Under the pieces are notes generated by a model. It was not told the DNA's origin and made no database searches. It was given only the letters and a program-made list of their open reading frames with translations. Position numbers and translations under genes: made by a program. From Eggerthellaceae bacterium UBA3686 (GTDB lineage: Bacteria; Actinomycetota; Coriobacteriia; Coriobacteriales; Eggerthellaceae), in contig DFIX01000046.1 of assembly GCA_002371495.1 (NCBI GenBank), positions 1-64,000 on the forward strand: a stretch of 64,000 nucleotides of DNA, written 5' to 3'. Shown piece after piece: positions 17,201-23,758 of this stretch (position 1 is its first letter; every line of letters begins with the position of its first letter).

Positions 17201-17368
17201 CTAAGCCCCCTTATCGTTTTCTGCGTCATTCGAGTGATCGAACAGGCCGAACGCCATCCCCATGAGCAGGCCCATGCAGATGCCAATGGTCACGTCGTTC
17301 AGCGCATTGGTGAAGACGATGCCCCAAAGAACGGCCATTGAGAACGCGAAAACCCGGCGATTCTTCAT
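17201..17368 (-). CDS. Small two-helix membrane protein, 55 aa
   Basis: A 55-residue protein with two hydrophobic segments (FAFSMAVLWGIVF and IGICMGLLMGMAFGLF) and a charged C-terminal tail. GAAGGA lies upstream of the ATG. Its stop directly abuts the start of the EreA-like gene, and it lies 50 bp after the TetR gene, so it belongs to this operon. Family unknown. The tail DHSNDAENDKG is hydrophilic and probably cytoplasmic. Confidence 0.65.
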   Translation of the reverse strand: MKNRRVFAFSMAVLWGIVFTNALNDVTIGICMGLLMGMAFGLFDHSNDAENDKGA

Positions 17369-17418
17369 CGAATCCTTCTTCCGTTGTATATGGATGTTGT
17401 TATGAGTCGCCCGAGGCC

Positions 17419-18039
17419 TTATTTGGTGAGCTCTCGGAAGATCGCGTCGCGGTCGTAGTCGCCTCGCGGCAGGCCGGGGATGTCCTTGTACGCCTTGCAG
17501 ACGGCAAGGCTCACCTCGGTGAACATGGCGCTCATCTGCTCGTCGGTGTACGGGCACTCTCCGGCCGCGATCATCGCGCAGAAACTGAAGGCGATAAGCC
17601 ACAGGTTGCGGTAATAGCAGTCCGCCTCGTAGGCGTCCATCTTGTAGATGCCCATAATCGAGTCGCGCACGAGATCCTGCGAGAACGCGAGGGCCTCCGC
17701 CGCCCCGCCGTCCGCGCCGTCGGGCTTTTGCAGGAACAGCAGCCTGAAGAGCTCCGGCTCTTCCCGCGCGAAGCGGATAGTGTTCTGCCCGACGCCGAGG
17801 AATGGCACGGGTTCGGCCAGCCCACGCACGATGTAGGTCTTGTAGATGCCCTTGGCCGCCTCGTGGACCTCGTGCTTGAGCTCGTCCACCGTCTCGAAGT
17901 ACGTAAACATCGGCCGCGTCGACGCACCGAGCTCGGATGCAAGCGAACGGGCCGTCAGCGAATCGATACCGCCCTCGCGCGTCACGCGCAGGGCGGCTTC
18001 GACGATCTCTTCCTTCGTGAACTTGACGCGTGGGGGCAT
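17419..18039 (-). CDS. TetR-family transcriptional regulator
   Basis: A 206-residue TetR protein. The N-terminal HTH (residues ~8-52) contains IVEAALRVTREGGIDSLTAR and LASELGASTRPMFTYF. The C-terminal ligand domain is typical of WHG/TetR_C-type repressors. It is the first gene of an operon with the 55-aa membrane protein and the EreA-like gene, and is divergent from a truncated MFS drug-efflux gene. It probably represses both units through the dyad at 18082-18107. Confidence 0.88.
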   Translation of the reverse strand: MPPRVKFTKEEIVEAALRVTREGGIDSLTARSLASELGASTRPMFTYFETVDELKHEVHEAAKGIYKTYIVRGLAEPVPFLGVGQNTIRFAREEPELFRLLFLQKPDGADGGAAEALAFSQDLVRDSIMGIYKMDAYEADCYYRNLWLIAFSFCAMIAAGECPYTDEQMSAMFTEVSLAVCKAYKDIPGLPRGDYDRDAIFRELTK

Positions 18040-18081
18040 TTCGCCGTCCTTTCCGTGCTTGCGTAACTTCCCAACGTATGG

Positions 18082-18107
18082 TAACGTGCGTTGCGCAACA
18101 TATGTTA
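18082..18107. promoter_or_regulatory. TetR operator candidate in divergent promoter region
   Basis: A 26-bp imperfect dyad bounded by TAAC...GTTA, with the perfect centre GTTGCGCAAC (18090-18099). It lies 43 bp upstream of the TetR start and ~100 bp upstream of the divergent MFS remnant. Size and symmetry fit a TetR-dimer site. Binding is inferred. Confidence 0.5.
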
Positions 18108-18204
18108 TGTTTAACTGGAGCCGTTGTCAACCAAAGTTTTCGAAACACATCAGCAAGCGCAAAGACGCTCCTAAACCACAACTGGATAACAGGGAGGCAA
18201 GCAG

Positions 18205-18597
18205 ATGGAGAACGCTATCGCAAACGGGGAAACCGCCGGAGAAAGCAAGGGGGCGCACCAAGCGCCCGAGAAAGACAACGACCTGACGGCCGGCGGACAC
18301 GAGCTGCCCCGCGACTGGCTGTTCGTGGCATGCGTCGGCGTGCTCGCCATCGCCTGCGCCTGGTTCAACGCGCCGCTGATGACGCTTCTGCAAAAGGGCA
18401 TCCCCGATGACAAGCTCGGCCGCGTCATGGGCCTGTTCACCGCCATGAACGGGCTGGCCATCCCCATCGGCACGGCGCTGGGCGGCGCCATCGCGGAGGT
18501 CACGGGCACGCCAATGTTCTTCACGATAGACGGCGCGTTCATGCTGGCGCTCGGTGCCGGCATTGCCCTGTCGAAGAGCGTCAGGCAACTGTACTGA
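18205..18597 (+). pseudogene. Truncated MFS efflux transporter (C-terminal part retained)
   Basis: A 130-residue frame with a good ribosome site (AGGGAGG). Residues ~40-130 match the last two or three helices of MFS_3/macrolide-efflux proteins (LQKGIPDDKLGRVMGLF, then GTALGGAIAEV). The first ~40 residues are hydrophilic and not transporter-like, and about 300 residues are missing. It is probably a relic of a TetR-controlled drug pump by internal deletion. A function for the short product cannot be excluded. Confidence 0.6.
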
Positions 18598-18607
18598 GAG
18601 AAGCACC

Positions 18608-19108
18608 TTGGCAAACGCACTCACATTCAGCCGAATCGTCCTCAGCGTCGCGCTGCTGGCGCCGCCCGCGCTCTCGCCCGCCTTCTTGGCCGTCTACGCC
18701 CTGGCCGGCGTGACGGACATGCTCGACGGCTACGTGGCGAGAAGGACGGGAACGGAAAGCGAGTTAGGTGCAAGGCTCGACAGCATCGCGGATCTCGTGT
18801 TGGTCGTCGTTTGCCTGGCGAAGATTCTGCCCGCAATCGACGTGCCCACGTGGCTGTGGGCATGGGTGGCGGCGATCGCCCTTGTTAAGGCGGCGAACGC
18901 AATCAGCGGCCTCGTTGTCGAGAAGCGCCTCGTCATGCCGCACATCAAAGCCAACAAGGTCGCAGGGCTCACGGTCTTCCTCGTCCCCTTTGCCATCCCA
19001 CTTTTCGGCATCACCGCGCCCGCCGTCATCGCGTGTGCCGTAGCGACGTTCGCCGCAGTCCAGGAGGGGCATTACATAAGAATGGGAAGGGCCGAATCGC
19101 CCGCGTAG
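18608..19108 (+). CDS. CDP-alcohol phosphatidyltransferase family protein
   Basis: A 166-residue integral membrane protein with the family signature DGYVAR-x8-G-x3-D-x3-D (residues ~38-62: DMLDGYVARRTG then GARLDSIAD), which binds the CDP-alcohol and metal. Several hydrophobic helices follow. The likely start is TTG at 18608; no ATG is suitably placed, and the ribosome site (AGAGAAG) is weak. It lies 10 bp after the MFS remnant. It probably attaches a polar head group or glycerol phosphate in phospholipid synthesis. It is rather short for PgsA; the specific product is not determined. Confidence 0.75.
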   Translation: MANALTFSRIVLSVALLAPPALSPAFLAVYALAGVTDMLDGYVARRTGTESELGARLDSIADLVLVVVCLAKILPAIDVPTWLWAWVAAIALVKAANAISGLVVEKRLVMPHIKANKVAGLTVFLVPFAIPLFGITAPAVIACAVATFAAVQEGHYIRMGRAESPA

Positions 19109-19207
19109 AGCATCGTCCGCCATCGCGCATCGCACCGCACTTCGCCGACGACCATTCCACGAACCGCCGATGACCAGAACTCGTCGATGATAATTTCAAA
19201 AGCAGTG

Positions 19208-19238
19208 TTGACTCTCCCCTCGGGGGATGGGCGATGAT
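19208..19238 (+). promoter_or_regulatory. MerR-type promoter with 19-bp spacer and central dyad
   Basis: A TTGACT -35 (19208-19213), a 19-bp spacer carrying a TCCCC-TC-GGGGA dyad (19215-19227), and a GATGAT -10 (19233-19238). Long spacers with an operator between the hexamers are characteristic of MerR-activated promoters. A MerR start fragment follows 34 bp downstream. Confidence 0.5.
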
Positions 19239-19271
19239 CGCCTCGTCGCGACACGAAGGGATGGAACGGAC

Positions 19272-19322
19272 ATGCTCAAGATCGGCGAGTTCTCGAAGCT
19301 CTCACAGCTGACCGTGAAGTAG
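19272..19322 (+). pseudogene. MerR-family regulator, N-terminal stub
   Basis: ATG plus 15 codons (MLKIGEFSKLSQLTVK, then TAG). This matches the invariant beginning of MerR HTH domains, which normally continue with TLRYYDEIGLL. The gene is cut within the recognition helix and nothing MerR-like follows. The preceding MerR-type promoter survives. Confidence 0.6.
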
Positions 19323-19439
19323 AAGTCGCCACGGGCGGCGCATAGCGGAATGGCTACCGGCTCAGCATGCTGTACTCTGCCTTACGTCGAATCGATGACC
19401 TGAGTTCGGCATGTTGAGCATCTTTGCCCACCGTGATAC

Positions 19440-19563
19440 CATTCCATTATCGGAGATGAAAACACGACCCCGTCGGGTAGTCGGGGTGCGCCTACGGGCG
19501 TCAGTAACCTGCCTCCTTGGTTGTCCCTTCTCCGCGTGGCATCTACATAAAGGAGGAATCGCC
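19440..19563 (+). ncRNA. Candidate yjdF riboswitch / structured leader
   Basis: The region just upstream of yjdF contains a stem with ACCCCG/CGGGGT arms (about 19469-19489), a GCGCC...GGCGT stem after it, and an anti-Shine-Dalgarno segment CCTCCTT (19512-19518). That segment is perfectly complementary to the ribosome site AAGGAGG (19550-19556). In Firmicutes yjdF genes are preceded by the yjdF aptamer that senses azaaromatic compounds. I have not verified the aptamer consensus here; the call rests on position plus the sequesterable ribosome site. Confidence 0.5.
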
Positions 19564-19989
19564 ATGCGGAAGATCGGGGTATCCTCCACCCTGACCGTGT
19601 ATCACGACGGCCAGTTTTGGGTGGGAACGTTCGAGCGCATCGAAAATGGGAAGCTCAGCGTTTGCAGGGTAGTATTCGGCGCCGAGCCGTCGGCAGAAGA
19701 AATCCAAGAGCTCGTTTGCAGACAATGGAATCGGCTGCGCTTTTCCGGGCTTGTGGCGAGCGGCGCACCGTCGAAGGCAGCGGACAATCCCAAGCGGCGC
19801 CAACGCGAGGTCGCGCGGGAGCTGAAACAGCACGGCCCTTCCACCAAGGCGCAGCAGGCGCTTTCCGAAGAGCGCGAGGCGCTCGCTCAACTGCGAAAGG
19901 TCGACGCTCGTGAGCGGCGTGAGCAAGAGAAGCAGGAGCGCTTCGAGCAGCGCCAGGAGAAACGCAAGCGGAAGCACAGGGGCCATTGA
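19564..19989 (+). CDS. yjdF: YjdF family protein (DUF2992)
   Basis: A 141-residue protein. The N-terminal ~60 residues (LTVYHDGQFWVGTFER and CRVVFGAEPSAEEIQEL) are the conserved YjdF core. The C-terminal half is a highly charged, probably helical tail ending KRKRKHRGH. AAGGAGG lies 7 bases before the ATG. Function of the family is unknown; the associated riboswitch class in other bacteria responds to toxic azaaromatics, pointing to detoxification. A relic of a second yjdF tail is fused to an ATPase fragment at 44694-44816. Confidence 0.85.
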   Translation: MRKIGVSSTLTVYHDGQFWVGTFERIENGKLSVCRVVFGAEPSAEEIQELVCRQWNRLRFSGLVASGAPSKAADNPKRRQREVARELKQHGPSTKAQQALSEEREALAQLRKVDARERREQEKQERFEQRQEKRKRKHRGH

Positions 19990-19999
19990 GCGGCATGCC

Positions 20000-20179
20000 T
20001 CACGATCGCACCACTTGGGAAGCAGCGCGCACAAGCTCCTCCTCGTGCGGGAGAAGCAAGTCACAGAGGTCCACGTGCAGGCCCTTGTAGTCCGGGCAAG
20101 CGCGCTCGAGCTCGTTGACCGCGGCCAGCATCGTGCCGCCTCCTCCCCTGGGCATGAGAAACGCCATCGTCTCGTCCAT
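20000..20179 (-). CDS. Hypothetical small protein
   Basis: A possible 59-residue protein starting MDETMAFLMPRGGGG, with a GAAGGGG site at reasonable spacing, convergent with yjdF. It is acidic and has no recognised domain. An alternative TTG start at 20207-20209 adds 10 residues. It may equally be a fragment of a lost gene. The rest of 20180-20453 has no supported gene. Confidence 0.3.
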   Translation of the reverse strand: MDETMAFLMPRGGGGTMLAAVNELERACPDYKGLHVDLCDLLLPHEEELVRAASQVVRS

Positions 20180-20453
20180 ATGCATCACCCCTTCGGAAAT
20201 CGCGGACAATGCCTAATACCGCGAAAGCCCGTGCAATTCAAGACTGCTAATTTGGGGGCAAACGTGGTAATGTGCAACCTAGCGCACGGGGCATGGGGCT
20301 CCGCGCGAAGGACCATCCAAGGGGATGTCTTTTTGGTCATTGTTCTGTAAGGAACGCTAGAACTCAGCATTCTGGAAGGGCACAAGTTGCCCCTGGTTCG
20401 ATGCGTTCCGAATCCCGGTATTGCATTGGATTCTCTCAGAACAGGACACCACC

Positions 20454-21170
20454 ATGAATTTCCCGAAGGCAAATTCCTTCCCGACATCCGTCATGCGCGA
20501 GCGCAGCATGGGGCCCAACCCGCTCAAGCTCTGCGAGGAGCTGCTCGCGTACGGCGACATCCCGGCCAGCTCCGTCGTGCTCGACCTCGGCAGCGGCGCA
20601 GGGCTCACGAGCGCCCTCATGGCGCGCGAGTGCGGCTACGTCGTCTACGCCGCCGACCTCTGGAGCGACCCGTCCGACAACATGCGCTTCTTCGAAGGGC
20701 TGGGGCTTACGAACCGCCAGGTCGTGCCGCTCAAGGCGGACGCCACCGCGCTGCCCTTCGCGACGGCGTTCTTCGACGCCGTGGTGAGCGTCGACTCGTA
20801 CAACTACTTCGGCCGCGACCCCGAATACCTGGGCGAGCACCTGCTGCCGCTCGTCAAGCGCGGCGGCGAGCTGCTGCTCGCCATCCCCGGCATGGTACGC
20901 GACTGCCATGACAACCTGCCCGCATGCCTGCTCGCGTCCTGGACGCCCGAGCAGCTGGACTACATGCACGACATGGACTGGTGGCGGACGAACATTGCCC
21001 AGACCGACGGTGTGGACATCCTCGACATGCGCGAGATGGCCTGCACGCACGAGGCGTGGGCCGACTGGCTCGAGTGCGACAACGAGTACGCTGCGGGCGA
21101 CCGCGCGGCCGTCGAGGCCGGTGCGCTCGACCATCTGAACACCATCGCCGTGAGGTTGAGGCGGCGATAG
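20454..21170 (+). CDS. SAM-dependent methyltransferase (class I)
   Basis: A 238-residue Rossmann methyltransferase. Motif I VVLDLGSGAGLTSAL binds SAM (residues ~42-56). Motif II is YAADLW, the DATALPF segment lies around residue 100, and DAVVSVDSYNYFG is the post-motif. Start chosen at MNFPKANSF with AGGA upstream; the frame runs 11 codons further. It belongs to the Methyltransf_11/UbiE-like group acting on a small molecule. The substrate is unknown, and no pathway neighbours are evident. Confidence 0.8.
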   Translation: MNFPKANSFPTSVMRERSMGPNPLKLCEELLAYGDIPASSVVLDLGSGAGLTSALMARECGYVVYAADLWSDPSDNMRFFEGLGLTNRQVVPLKADATALPFATAFFDAVVSVDSYNYFGRDPEYLGEHLLPLVKRGGELLLAIPGMVRDCHDNLPACLLASWTPEQLDYMHDMDWWRTNIAQTDGVDILDMREMACTHEAWADWLECDNEYAAGDRAAVEAGALDHLNTIAVRLRRR

Positions 21171-21268
21171 CGCTGGCATCCGAACAATAGGAGAACTGCG
21201 GGCTGGACTCACATACGCCTGGCCCGCAGGCTCGACTGGAAAACTCCAGCTCATAAGCGACACTACTG

Positions 21269-21517
21269 GTGCTGAGCGTTATGCCGACGTTGAAGCTCCA
21301 GGTCGGCGGGAGGTCCGACAGCGCATCCCCCAGGAGAGCCACGGCTATATTCGTCATCGTGTTCTCTGCTTTCATGGTCGCGGGCAGGCAGGTCTCGGGC
21401 GTGCACTGGGCGACGGACATCGTCGGATCGGTCCTACTCGCAGGCGCTTTGTACATGCTGTACCGCGGCGCCGTCGAAACATACGATGCGAGGCGAGCAT
21501 CAAGAATGGAAGATTGA
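21269..21517 (+). pseudogene. PAP2 phosphatase, C-terminal fragment
   Basis: 82 residues containing VSGVHWATDIVGS, the last catalytic motif of PAP2/lipid phosphatases, followed by one hydrophobic helix. The upstream catalytic motifs (KxxxxxxRP and PSGH) and three to four helices are missing. It probably starts from an accidental GTG and overlaps the next gene's leader. Relic by 5' deletion. Confidence 0.55.
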
Positions 21518-21519
21518 CC

Positions 21520-21780
21520 ATGGAGTTCAACGGGAAGCTGCAGGACTTGAGAAAGGCGAGATCTCTCACGCAGGAGGAGCTCGCCGAGGCCGTCTTCGTG
21601 TCGAGGACCGCCGTGTCCAAGTGGGAGTCCGGCAGGGGCTACCCGAGCATCGGCTCGCTCAAGGAGCTGTCGATAATCTGCATCGCGGTCTTCATCGCAA
21701 CTCGGCAGCCGTATGCTGGAATCATTTGTTTCGCCTTGCTGGTAACGAAGCCCCTCATGCTCTCGAAGCACGTCCGGTAA
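21520..21780 (+). CDS. XRE-family HTH protein, apparently shortened
   Basis: An 86-residue frame. Residues 1-50 are a Cro/C1-type HTH (LRKARSLTQEELAEAVFVSR, then AVSKWESGRGYPS), typical of XRE regulators. These usually continue through a linker into a membrane domain. Here the HTH joins a hydrophobic helix (IICIAVFIA...GIICFALLV) directly after SIGSLKELS, suggesting an internal deletion. ATG at 21520 is preferred; an in-frame TTG lies at 21514. It may still bind DNA. Confidence 0.55.
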   Translation: MEFNGKLQDLRKARSLTQEELAEAVFVSRTAVSKWESGRGYPSIGSLKELSIICIAVFIATRQPYAGIICFALLVTKPLMLSKHVR

Positions 21781-21884
21781 AGCCGCGCGCGGATACCGGC
21801 GATTGTCGCCCCCAAGCGCCGTCTTGAAGCCGGCTCCAGGCTGATGCGTGCAGGGAGTGTTGACGTTTAATAGGAGTGGACATC

Positions 21885-22195
21885 TCCTTGCTGCAGCGAC
21901 GCGGGTTGGGATTCCGTCCCGCTTCGCTTGAAGCGCGAAACGCCGTTTCCCCCGCGACATCCCGAGAACATTCCCCCCGAATTCCCCCGCGAAGGCCCAA
22001 AACGGGCAAAATCATTCCCCCCTCGAAGGGAAAGACACGACTTGTTTCCGCAGGTCAGGGCTTTGAAATTTTAGTCAAGGGGGTTCGAGCGCCCGGAAAA
22101 CGAGCCGGCGGCTCGTTTTCAGTGAGAACAGGCAAGCTTCAGCTTGCCCAGGAACAGGCTTTGAACCTACGACCTCCGGGTTATGAGCCTATGTC
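21885..22195. repeat. tRNA-fMet-derived palindromic repeat (copy 2)
   Basis: It contains CTGCAGCGACGCGGGTTGGG (21891-21910; also at 23128-23147), a C-rich CCCCCCGAATTCCCCCGCGA block (21973-21992), then tRNA-fMet 3' sequence (TTTGAACCTACGACCTCCGG then TTATGAGC at 22160-22187). The tRNA sequence is interrupted by the AAAACGAGCC hairpin and the GGCAAGC hairpin found in copies 1 and 4. Unlike copy 1, nothing is inserted between the T-arm and the anticodon arm. No gene is seen in 21781-22218. Confidence 0.7.
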
Positions 22196-22218
22196 GCGCA
22201 GCCTGGCATCACTGTGCT

Positions 22219-22542
22219 CTAACGCTCGCTGTCGATTTCCCCGAAGAGCGTTCTCATATAGTCGCTCTTCGCATAGAGCACCCTGACAACGAGCGCCCGC
22301 CCGTTGCTGCACTCAAGAAAGACCATCCAGTTCCCGCAGGCCATGTACCGGTACCCCGTGTCGATACCGTTAAGCGTACGCAGCACCGTCCCGGCTCCCG
22401 GGACGTCGGCGAACAACTGCGCCTTCTCGATCACGGAATCGACCAGGCGCCTCGCCGCCATGGGGCTTGCGAGCTCGGACTCGATGTAGTCGGCGGCGGC
22501 GTTGAGGTCGTCCACCGCCGCGGGCGACCATGCGAGCTCCAT
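22219..22542 (-). CDS. ParE/RelE-family toxin
   Basis: A 107-residue protein with the ParE/RelE fold: the start LAWSPAAVDDLNAAADYIE is the typical first strand-helix unit, and LVVRVLYAKSDYMRTLF the last strands. The ATG directly follows the antitoxin stop, so the pair is translationally coupled. Family members inhibit DNA gyrase (ParE) or cleave mRNA at the ribosome (RelE); which applies here cannot be told from sequence. It probably acts as a stabilisation module in an otherwise decaying island. Confidence 0.85.
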   Translation of the reverse strand: MELAWSPAAVDDLNAAADYIESELASPMAARRLVDSVIEKAQLFADVPGAGTVLRTLNGIDTGYRYMACGNWMVFLECSNGRALVVRVLYAKSDYMRTLFGEIDSER

Positions 22543-22806
22543 CTAGGCCTCCTGCGCAAATCGCTCGGCAAAAATGCCTTGAACTTGCTCGGTCGTAAGA
22601 ATCCCGCGCTCGTCAGCAACACGCCTACCGTAGTCGAGCTGGGTGAGAAGGGTCCGCTCGGCCTCATGGCGCTCGTAGTCCGCGATGTCCTGGATGACGT
22701 AGCGACCACGGCCGTTCTTCGTGAGGAACACCGGGGACCCCTGCGCCACCTCGTCGAGCACCGCCGTGTAGGAGCGGAGGTCGGAAATCGGCTTGATGTT
22801 GGGCAT
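22543..22806 (-). CDS. Phd/YefM-family antitoxin
   Basis: An 87-residue protein. The N-terminal half (MPNIKPISDLRSY, then VFLTKNGRGRYVIQDIADY) is the Phd/YefM DNA-binding fold. The C-terminal helix neutralises the toxin. It is the first gene of the pair and probably autorepresses the promoter in 22807-22850. AAGGAGG lies upstream of the ATG. Confidence 0.87.
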   Translation of the reverse strand: MPNIKPISDLRSYTAVLDEVAQGSPVFLTKNGRGRYVIQDIADYERHEAERTLLTQLDYGRRVADERGILTTEQVQGIFAERFAQEA

Positions 22807-23602
22807 GACGCACCTCCTTCTGCTGCATATTCACATGCGTATTTTACAGCAATTATGAAGATGGGGCAATCCCGTCAGGGCAACGGGACGGCTGTTTTGT
22901 CGGTGGCCCTGACCGTCGAATTCGACCTGGCCGACGACGGTGAAGCGGATGACGTGCTGACGTCGCACCTCGGCATCTAGTCGACCTACGACGCGTTCGT
23001 GGAATACCTGAAGGCAAACGGCCTCGTCGGGTTGTAGAGATGACAGCACGTGCCGCTTCTCCAGAGCCGTTCCCGTCGAGAACCGGGCTGGGGGAATGCG
23101 CCTATATTCCGCCCAGGATCAACTCCGCTGCAGCGACGCGGGTTGGGGTTCCGATTCCCCCGCGTGTGCCGTGCAATACCGTGTTTCACGTGAAGTAGCG
23201 AGAAAATCCCCCCGAATTCCCCCGCGAGACCATCCTCAAAGTAGATGATATAAGTGATTTGGTCGTGTTTTTGACCCTTATCAGAAGGCTGGCAATTTGG
23301 GCCAGGAAGGGTCTCAGGGGTAAACTTGAAATTGAAACACAGGGGGGTAAGTGCAGGCGCCTTGTGCGTGGGGACAGATAAGAGAGCGGGGCCGCCGTAT
23401 TTGAGAGAGGATGACGGCCCCCGCTTGAAAGGGGCGAGCCCGCTATGAGGAGGGGGACGAGCTCGCCGTGCTTCAGACCTCCTTCAGTATAAGACATAAT
23501 CTAATATAAGACAAGACCTTTTTATGTTTCGATACATGATCAAGGAGGTCGGTATATCCAACATTAGGAATAGTCATGCATCTGACTAGGGAGAGGAAAG
23601 AA
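22807..23602. other. Gene-poor region with relics and repeat
   Basis: About 800 bp without a supported gene. At 22855-22980 a short plus-strand frame ends at TAG and continues in frame to a second stop at 23037 (STYDAFVEYLKANG), which looks like a relic of an unknown gene. At 23128-23230 the CTGCAGCGACGCGGGTTGGG and CCCCCCGAATTCCCCCGCGA blocks of copy 2 recur, without tRNA sequence. The remainder holds nothing I can name. Confidence 0.4.
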
Positions 23603-23758
23603 ATGGACCCCGAAGTCGAAAGCGTTATTTCAAAGATAAGAGAGGGCGCATCGATCGACTGCGGCGAGACGCTGTGCCTGTTGTCGCCCAACGAAACGTC
23701 GTCCGAGATCGTGCTCTTCGACGCTATGCGCGGCAGTCGTATCCGCCGAAGCGCTTAG
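23603..23758 (+). pseudogene. N-terminal fragment of a radical-SAM protein
   Basis: Starts MDPEVESVISKIREGASID and aligns residue by residue over ~42 positions with the start of the radical-SAM protein at 34282 (MDPKVEGIIAKVQEDAAID). It has a good GAGAGGAAAG site. The frame ends at TAG after ~50 codons, before the Cys motif, and runs into the 3' end of the convergent desulfurase fusion. A third copy of this radical-SAM family therefore existed here. Confidence 0.65.

Noticed and set aside
20185..20487. 100-codon minus-strand frame upstream of the methyltransferase
   Set aside because: No ribosome site, and it overlaps the methyltransferase leader and start; no similarity recognised.
22855..23037. 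Small plus-strand gene downstream of the antitoxin promoter region
   Set aside because: Interrupted by an in-frame stop and not recognised; mentioned only as a relic in the regional note.
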